From Priestia abyssalis (GTDB taxonomy: Bacteria; Bacillota; Bacilli; Bacillales; Bacillaceae_H), in assembly GCF_002019595.1 (NCBI RefSeq), contig NZ_KV917369.1, positions 3,674,624 to 3,738,623 of the forward strand: a stretch of DNA of 64,000 bases. The letters run 5' to 3'. The stretch's first letter is position 1; the number at the start of each line of letters is the position of its first letter. The notes below the pieces were generated by a model, which ran no database searches, was not told the DNA's origin, and saw nothing but the letters and a program-made list of their open reading frames with translations. Of the stretch, positions 58,587 through 64,000 are shown piece by piece. A program made the position numbers and the translations under genes.

Positions 58587-59924
58587 TTAATTCGATAATC
58601 GTTTCATAAGAATAGCCTTTTCATCTTCAAAGCCAGGCTTGCCAAGTAAGGCAAACATATTTTTCTTATAAGCCTCTACTCCCGGCTGATCAAACGGATT
58701 TACACCTAACAGGTGTCCGCTGATAGCACAAGCCTTTTCAAAGAAATAAACCACCTCACCAAAGGTATATTCATTTATTTCATCCAGCTCAACAAGTAAG
58801 TTGGGGACTCCCCCGTCTATATGGGCCAATACTGTCCCCTCAAATGCCTTTTTATTGACTTCGTCCATGGTTTTACCGGCCAAGAAGTTTAATCCGTCGA
58901 TATTTTCTGGATCCTCTTGAATCGTTAGCTCAATAAGAGGTTTTCTAACCTGCAGCACCGTTTCTATCAAATTGCGGCGACCCTCTTGCACATATTGGCC
59001 CATGGAATGTAAATCAGTTGTGAAATCGACCGATGCAGGAAAGAGACCTTTCTGATCCTTCCCTTCACTTTCTCCAAATAGCTGCTTCCACCATTCAGAT
59101 ACATAATGAAGAGATGGTTCATAGTTAACAAGCAACTCGATGCCTTTTCCTTTACGGTAAAGGGCATTGCGTACAGCGGCATACTGATAACACTCATTGG
59201 TTAAAAGATTTGGATCATTGTACTTATGGTAAGCCTCTACTGCACCTTCCATCATTCGGTCAATGTTCAGTCCAGCTGCAGCAATAGGTAAGAGACCAAC
59301 AGCTGTCAGAACAGAATATCTTCCGCCCACATCATCTGGAATCACAAAGGTTTCATATCCTTCTTTATCAGCAAGTTGTTTTAATGCTCCCTTCGCTTGA
59401 TCAGTGGTAGCATAAATCCGTTTTCTTGCCTCCTCTTTCCCATACTTTTTCTCCATATAATCACGGAAAATACGGAAAACAATGGCCGGCTCCGTCGTTG
59501 TTCCCGATTTAGAGATGACGTTAATGGAGATATCTTTATCCTTTAATAGGTCTAATAAATGACTAATATAAGTGGAACTGATATTTTGGCCGGCAAAGTA
59601 AATTTGTGTTGTGCCGTTCATTTGATTATGAAAGCTATGGGACAAGGCATCAATTGCCGCTCTGGCTCCTAAATAAGAACCGCCGATACCAATCACAATA
59701 AGAGCATCTGACTGATTGCGAATTCTTGCAGCAGCCTCCTTAACTCTTAAAAATTCGTCTTTGTCATAGTGAACGGGCCAATCAACCCACCCGAGAAAAT
59801 CAGATCCTGCTCCTTTTTTTTCGTGCAGCATATTGTGAGCTGTTTTTACAAATTCACTTAGATGATTGATTTCGCTCTTTTTCATAAACGGTAATGCCTT
59901 CGAGTAATCAAAAGAAATGGCCAT
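58587..59924 (-). CDS. pgi: Glucose-6-phosphate isomerase
   Basis: A 445-residue enzyme of the Bacillus type: [40 protein letters not shown] (sugar-phosphate Ser/Thr loop), [22 protein letters not shown] and [21 protein letters not shown] (catalytic Lys region). It interconverts fructose 6-phosphate and glucose 6-phosphate. GGGAGAAGG precedes ATG. Last gene of a zwf-gnd-pgi unit, where it would feed hexulose-derived fructose 6-phosphate back to Zwf. Another pgi may exist elsewhere. Confidence 0.93.
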   Translation of the reverse strand: MAISFDYSKALPFMKKSEINHLSEFVKTAHNMLHEKKGAGSDFLGWVDWPVHYDKDEFLRVKEAAARIRNQSDALIVIGIGGSYLGARAAIDALSHSFHNQMNGTTQIYFAGQNISSTYISHLLDLLKDKDISINVISKSGTTTEPAIVFRIFRDYMEKKYGKEEARKRIYATTDQAKGALKQLADKEGYETFVIPDDVGGRYSVLTAVGLLPIAAAGLNIDRMMEGAVEAYHKYNDPNLLTNECYQYAAVRNALYRKGKGIELLVNYEPSLHYVSEWWKQLFGESEGKDQKGLFPASVDFTTDLHSMGQYVQEGRRNLIETVLQVRKPLIELTIQEDPENIDGLNFLAGKTMDEVNKKAFEGTVLAHIDGGVPNLLVELDEINEYTFGEVVYFFEKACAISGHLLGVNPFDQPGVEAYKKNMFALLGKPGFEDEKAILMKRLSN

Positions 59925-60023
59925 GAAACCTTCTCCCTTTCATTTAAATATTTATATAGGACCTTCTACTTAAAAATAGTCTCTCTACTGCTTATATACA
60001 AATTTTTCAAATCATTTTTCTCC

Positions 60024-60935
60024 TCAAACTTTTACTGTATTCTCATTTTTCTCTACAGCATGCCCCCCAAATTCATTACGCAAAGCAGCTACTACTTTCC
60101 CTGTAAAGGTATCGTTTTCTAAGGAACGGTAACGCATCAATAAGGACAAGGCAATAACAGGTGTGGCTGTTTGTAAATCCAGAGCTGTTTCAACCGTCCA
60201 TTTTCCTTCACCGGAAGAATGCATAATCCCTTTGATTTCTTCTAATTTTGTATCTTTAGAAAAGACACGCTCAGTTAACTCCATGAGCCATGAACGAATC
60301 ACCGATCCATGGTTCCATACTCTCGCCACTTTTTCATAGTCATAATCAAATTCGCTTTTCTCTAATACCTCAAACCCTTCACCAATGGCAGCCATCATCC
60401 CGTATTCAATCCCATTATGGACCATTTTTAAAAAGTGACCGCTCCCTGCTTTTCCTGCATATAAATATCCGTTTTCTACTGCAGTGTCGCGGAATATAGA
60501 TTCTACGACATTACAGGATTCAAGATCCCCTCCAATCATGTAACAAGCTCCGTTACGAGCACCTTCCATCCCGCCGGACGTTCCAACATCCATAAAGCTG
60601 ATACCATATTTCTTTAACCGGTTGTACCGGTCAATGGATTCCTTATAGTGAGAATTCCCGGCTTCAATGACGATGTCCCCACTATTTAAAAACGGCGTAA
60701 GTTCATTAATCATTGAATCAACAACTGTATGAGGAACCATTAACCAAAGGACTCTTGGCTGCTCTAATGATTGAACAAGTTCCAACAAACTGGAAGTACC
60801 CTTAGCTCCATATTTCTCCATTTCTTCGACCGCATGGGGATTTGAATCAAATGCTACTACTTCGTGCTTGTAATCCATTAAATTTTTACCAAGGTTTAAT
60901 CCCATTTTTCCTAAACCAATTAATCCCACCTTCAT
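60024..60935 (-). CDS. gnd: 6-phosphogluconate dehydrogenase, decarboxylating (short YqeC-type)
   Basis: A 303-residue enzyme of the short NAD-preferring class: VGLIGLGKMGLNLGKNLMDY, DVGTSGGMEGARNGACYMIGG (substrate loop), HFLKMVHNGIEYGMMAAIGEG (catalytic Lys and Asn) and SSGEGKWTVETALD. It yields ribulose 5-phosphate and CO2. GGAGGAGAT precedes ATG. It stands between zwf (130 nt upstream) and pgi (99 nt downstream) in the same direction, so it is part of one operon regulated with zwf. Confidence 0.92.
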   Translation of the reverse strand: MKVGLIGLGKMGLNLGKNLMDYKHEVVAFDSNPHAVEEMEKYGAKGTSSLLELVQSLEQPRVLWLMVPHTVVDSMINELTPFLNSGDIVIEAGNSHYKESIDRYNRLKKYGISFMDVGTSGGMEGARNGACYMIGGDLESCNVVESIFRDTAVENGYLYAGKAGSGHFLKMVHNGIEYGMMAAIGEGFEVLEKSEFDYDYEKVARVWNHGSVIRSWLMELTERVFSKDTKLEEIKGIMHSSGEGKWTVETALDLQTATPVIALSLLMRYRSLENDTFTGKVVAALRNEFGGHAVEKNENTVKV

Positions 60936-61065
60936 GTCGATCTCCTCCTATAAGCAGTTTTATAGCAATCTGTTTTCTTTTTGCCTCTCGTCTTTTTTCT
61001 ACGAAGCGTCTATGGTTATTTGTAAACCAGCTTTTACCCGGCGAACATCCAGCCTATACAGAAGC

Positions 61066-62589
61066 TTAGGACTCCCACCAATTAAAGCCGTCCTCCTGCA
61101 GCAATCGTTGGGAAGCATCTGGACCCACTGCCCCTGAACGATAAGGATGAATCGGAAGGAGATTTTCTTCAAACGCCTCGAGCACTGGCTGTACCCATTT
61201 CCACGATAATTCAACTTCCTTCCAATGCGCAAAGAACGTTGAGTCGCCGCGCAAAGCATCGAACAACAAGAGCTCATACGCTTCCGGTACATCCTCCGGA
61301 CTGGCTGAAAAATCTACATGAACAGGCTCGATTTGATTTGTTAATGGATTTTTCATATTTAACTGCAAAGAAATGCTTTCGTTCGGATTAATTTGAATGA
61401 TTAGAAGGTTAGGAGCAGTTACCTCTTCTTGCTGAGATTTATACAAATCTTTTAACGGATTTTTGAACTCAATCACAATACGTGTCAGTTTTTTCTTCAT
61501 TCTTTTTCCCGTACGGATATAGAAAGGTACTCCACTCCAAAAAGCATCATCAATCCATAAACGAGCTGCAATGAACGTATCATTTGTTGAGGAAGCATTC
61601 ACTCCAGGCTCTTCCTTATATCCAACAACCGGCTCTCCATGTATTTCTCCTGGGCCATATTGGCCGCGAATAACATTTATCGCCACCTGTTCTTTTCGCA
61701 GTGGCCGCAGAAACTCCATAACTTTTCTTTTCTCACTGCTGATTTCATTGGCACTGATTTTTTTGGGAAGATGCATGGCAGTCATCATCAAAAGCTGCAG
61801 CAAATGATTTTGAAACATATCCCGTATGGCCCCTGCCTGGTCATAATAACCGGCTCTCCCTTCTACTCCAACCGTCTCACTGGCCGTGATTTGCACATTA
61901 GCAATGTGCTGATTATTCCATAACGCTTGAAGCACGGGATTAGCGAATTCTAATGCTTCAAGGTTTTGGACCATCGGCTTGCCGAGATAGTGATCAATGC
62001 GATAGATCTCCTCTTCTTCAAATGTCTGGCTTAATTTTTCATTTAACTCTAAAGCAGACTTCAAATCATGTCCGAATGGTTTTTCTATAATGAGTCGCTT
62101 CCATCCTGTTTGAGGAATGATCCCGCCTTCCTTAATATTTGACGCAATAACATCCACAAACTCGGGTGCAACAGATAAATAAAACATGCGGTTTTCAGGG
62201 ATGCCTAACTGCTCTTCACGTCTTTCAATAGTTTCAAGTAACCTTTTATATCCTTCACGCTCCGCTACATCCAGGGAACAATATCGAAATGCGTCAAGAA
62301 ACTTTTCCATCTTAGAAGAATCATGAATTGAATGCCTGGAGAATGTTTGAATTGATTGTTCAACATGAATTTGAAAAGTATAGTCAGACCATTCCCTTCT
62401 TCCTAAGCCAATAATTGAAAATGAGTTAGGCATCTTGTCATCAAGAAATAACTTATATAACGCGGGGAAAATTTTTCTCTTTGCCAAATCCCCTGTTGCT
62501 CCAAACAATACAAAGGTCATAGAATCCAATTCCAGCTTCTTTAACGTATCAAGAGCGCTCCCATCATTTGAAATAGTTAAATTGTTCAT
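61066..62589 (-). CDS. zwf: Glucose-6-phosphate 1-dehydrogenase
   Basis: A 507-residue protein: FVLFGATGDLAKRKIFPALY binds NADP; RLIIEKPFGHDLKSALEL (EKPxG) and RIDHYLGKPMVQNLEALEFAN carry the active-site RIDHYLGK. It oxidises glucose 6-phosphate to 6-phosphogluconolactone. I place the start at MNNLTISND, where GGAGGGG lies upstream; the frame runs 21 codons further. It is divergent from hxlR, and the shared intergenic region holds an HxlR-type operator like that before hxlA. Confidence 0.93.
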   Translation of the reverse strand: MNNLTISNDGSALDTLKKLELDSMTFVLFGATGDLAKRKIFPALYKLFLDDKMPNSFSIIGLGRREWSDYTFQIHVEQSIQTFSRHSIHDSSKMEKFLDAFRYCSLDVAEREGYKRLLETIERREEQLGIPENRMFYLSVAPEFVDVIASNIKEGGIIPQTGWKRLIIEKPFGHDLKSALELNEKLSQTFEEEEIYRIDHYLGKPMVQNLEALEFANPVLQALWNNQHIANVQITASETVGVEGRAGYYDQAGAIRDMFQNHLLQLLMMTAMHLPKKISANEISSEKRKVMEFLRPLRKEQVAINVIRGQYGPGEIHGEPVVGYKEEPGVNASSTNDTFIAARLWIDDAFWSGVPFYIRTGKRMKKKLTRIVIEFKNPLKDLYKSQQEEVTAPNLLIIQINPNESISLQLNMKNPLTNQIEPVHVDFSASPEDVPEAYELLLFDALRGDSTFFAHWKEVELSWKWVQPVLEAFEENLLPIHPYRSGAVGPDASQRLLQEDGFNWWES

Positions 62590-62656
62590 TCCATCCCCTC
62601 CTGTGTTCTTTATCACTTGTATAGAACTAAGTATAGTGTTTATAATATTCATTCGT

Positions 62657-62702
62657 AAGTACGCACTTTATTTTTATATAGTATCTAAAAGTATACTGTT
62701 GT
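62657..62702. promoter_or_regulatory. Two-part HxlR-type operator, zwf-hxlR copy
   Basis: AAGTACGCACTTT (62657-62669), 17 nt, AAAAGTATACTGTTGT (62687-62702). Both blocks recur exactly, in inverse orientation and with the same 17-nt gap, before hxlA. The near block ends 67 nt before zwf on the zwf side and 24 nt before hxlR on the other. Confidence 0.85.
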
Positions 62703-62726
62703 TGTACTAAGAACGGAGGGAAACAA

Positions 62727-63092
62727 ATGGGGCATCTTTGTAATAAGACGTTTAACTGTGAAAAAGAATTGACACTTGCTATTATTGGTGGTAAATGGAA
62801 AATGTTAATCTTATGGCATTTAGGTAAAGAGGGAACAAAGCGATTTAACGAGCTAAAGGCTCTCATACCAGGTATCACTCAAAGAATGCTTGTCAACCAA
62901 TTGAGAGAACTAGAAGAGGACCTTATTATTCATCGTGAAGTCTATCCCGTTGTACCGCCTAAAGTAGAATACTCACTGACAGAACAAGGAAAAAGCCTAA
63001 TGCCAATTCTCGAATCAATGTATGAATGGGGAAGAAACTACATGGAAACTAACGTGAAAAGCCAGGGAGAAAGAAAGGAATCGGTCGAATAG
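62727..63092 (+). CDS. hxlR: HxlR-family transcriptional activator
   Basis: A 121-residue winged-helix protein: an N-terminal Cys-rich arm ([14 protein letters not shown]), then [50 protein letters not shown] and the wing [20 protein letters not shown], exactly the HxlR/MarR-like layout. In Bacillus subtilis HxlR activates hxlAB in response to formaldehyde. Cys11 in the arm is a plausible aldehyde sensor. GGAGGG precedes ATG. It lies between zwf (divergent) and hxlA, flanked by both operators, and a terminator separates it from hxlA. Confidence 0.92.
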   Translation: MGHLCNKTFNCEKELTLAIIGGKWKMLILWHLGKEGTKRFNELKALIPGITQRMLVNQLRELEEDLIIHREVYPVVPPKVEYSLTEQGKSLMPILESMYEWGRNYMETNVKSQGERKESVE

Positions 63093-63125
63093 AAAAAACA
63101 GCATAAGTTAAGCTATAAGATAACC

Positions 63126-63174
63126 AAAAACCACATGCAGCGACTTTTCCAAAGATTGTTGCATGTGGTTTTTT
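63126..63174 (+). terminator. Terminator of hxlR
   Basis: AAAAACCACATGCA and TGCATGTGGTTTTTT pair perfectly and end in six T, separating hxlR from the hxlA promoter. Confidence 0.9.
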
Positions 63175-63217
63175 AAGGTTCATTTATACTAATTAACTTT
63201 TTATTTATCTGTTTTTC

Positions 63218-63263
63218 ACAACAGTATACTTTTTAACACTATATGCGATGAAAGTGCGTACTT
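63218..63263. promoter_or_regulatory. Two-part HxlR-type operator, hxlA copy
   Basis: ACAACAGTATACTTTT (63218-63233), 17 nt, AAAGTGCGTACTT (63251-63263). It is the exact inverse of the zwf-hxlR operator blocks and has the same spacing. It ends 77 nt before hxlA. Confidence 0.85.
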
Positions 63264-63340
63264 CCTTTTTCTGAAATTTGAATCTAGAATGAAGTTGTAA
63301 GAAACAAAATCATAAAATTTAAATGAGGAGTGAATGATTT

Positions 63341-63982
63341 ATGAAACTTCAATTAGCATTAGATCTTGTCAATATTCCAGAGGCAAAGGAAGTCGTAAAC
63401 GAGGTACAGGAGCACGTTGACATTGTGGAAATTGGTACACCGGTTGTCATTAATGAAGGACTTAGAGCTGTAAAGGAAATTAAAGAAGCATTTCCTTCTT
63501 TACAGGTGTTGGCTGACTTGAAAATCATGGATGCAGGTGCATATGAAGTAATGAAGGCATCGGAAGCTGGAGCAGATATTATTACTGTACTCGGAGCAAC
63601 TGATGATGCAACGATTAAGGGTGCAGTGGAAGAAGCTAAAAAACGAGGGGCACAAATCCTTGTCGATATGATTAATGTAAAAGACCTTGAACAGCGTGCA
63701 AGAGAAGTTGATGAACTTGGTGTAGATTATATTTGCGTACACACAGGCTATGATCTTCAAGCAGCTGGAGAAAGTCCTTTTGAACAGCTTCAAACGATTA
63801 AACGTGTCGTAAAAAAGGCAAAAACGGCAGTCGCAGGCGGTATCAAGTTAGATACACTTCCAGAAGTGGTACAATCACAGCCTGATCTGGTCATTGTAGG
63901 CGGCGGGATTACAGGCCAGGAAGATAAAAAGGCAGTCGCTGCACAAATGCAAAAATTAATTAAACAAGAAACTCTTGTATAA
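63341..63982 (+). CDS. hxlA: 3-hexulose-6-phosphate synthase
   Basis: A 213-residue TIM-barrel aldolase of the orotidine-decarboxylase superfamily: MKLQLALDLVNIPEAKEVV, VEIGTPVVINEGLRAV, VLADLKIMDAGAYEV (D-x-K-x2-D catalytic motif), DYICVHTGYDLQA and VAGGIKLDTLPEV with VIVGGGITGQEDKKAVA. It condenses formaldehyde with ribulose 5-phosphate, the first step of the ribulose-monophosphate pathway. ATGAGGAG gives the ribosome site. It is followed after 8 nt by an ATG that is probably hxlB. Confidence 0.95.
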   Translation: MKLQLALDLVNIPEAKEVVNEVQEHVDIVEIGTPVVINEGLRAVKEIKEAFPSLQVLADLKIMDAGAYEVMKASEAGADIITVLGATDDATIKGAVEEAKKRGAQILVDMINVKDLEQRAREVDELGVDYICVHTGYDLQAAGESPFEQLQTIKRVVKKAKTAVAGGIKLDTLPEVVQSQPDLVIVGGGITGQEDKKAVAAQMQKLIKQETLV

Positions 63983-63990
63983 GAGGGAGC

Positions 63991-64000
63991 ATGGCAATCA
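63991..64000 (+). CDS. hxlB: Probable start of hxlB (6-phospho-3-hexuloisomerase), cut by window end
   Basis: ATGGCAATCA follows GAGGGAGC, 8 nt after the hxlA stop. Only three codons are visible; identity rests on the usual hxlA-hxlB gene order. Confidence 0.4.

Overview
The window reads as the chromosome of an endospore-forming member of the Bacillaceae. Supporting signs are GGAGG-type ribosome sites, low G+C content, frequent GTG/TTG starts, Roc-type arginine genes served by a sigma-54 promoter, CcpA-type cre sites, a 3-hexulose-6-phosphate synthase with its HxlR regulator, and proteins that look like spore-surface components. The species cannot be named from sequence alone. No rRNA, tRNA or CRISPR array was seen.

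Layout. (1) 1-11 kb: the end of a DUF3891 gene; a Cys-rich putative spore-surface protein with a sigma-K-like promoter; two coiled-coil repeat proteins; a tiny basic protein overlapping a JAMM metalloprotease gene; then an accessory stretch with a replication-relaxation protein, an XRE regulator, a PAS-like protein and an omega-RNA-like structured element. (2) 11-36 kb: a large glycan locus with GT2 and GT4 glycosyltransferases, three SAM methyltransferases, a DUF4915 protein and the enzymes that make GDP-mannose (ManA, ManC), its 4-keto-6-deoxy derivative (Gmd), GDP-D-rhamnose (Rmd) and GDP-L-fucose (Fcl). Broken glycosyltransferases and insertion-sequence remnants (IS630, an IS3-like fragment) lie among them. 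(3) 36-42 kb: a modular cell-wall amidase, an IS6 fragment and an 847-residue protein in which two beta-propellers flank the same Cys-rich domain found in the protein at 1.6 kb. (4) 42-50 kb: a probable L-carnitine catabolic operon (BCCT transporter, D-malate/tartrate dehydrogenase, aldehyde dehydrogenase, Rieske oxygenase, ferredoxin) read from a near-perfect sigma-54 promoter, with a divergent sigma-54 activator. (5) 50-57 kb: arginine/proline catabolism (rocG-type glutamate dehydrogenase, rocA under a second sigma-54 promoter, arginase, a YjiH-type membrane protein). (6) 57-58 kb: two decayed genes and a MerR/TnrA-like regulator. (7) 58.5-64 kb: zwf-gnd-pgi divergent from hxlR and hxlA, with hxlB probably starting at the window edge.

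How the parts fit. Region 7 encodes an oxidative (dissimilatory) ribulose-monophosphate cycle for formaldehyde. A two-part 46-bp operator is repeated, with identical spacing, before both zwf and hxlA, so one HxlR regulon probably covers the whole cycle. Region 4 should convert carnitine to trimethylamine plus malic semialdehyde, then malate, then pyruvate. Region 2 probably builds a 6-deoxyhexose-containing, methylated glycan; a spore-surface destination is inferred from the neighbouring proteins and is not proven.
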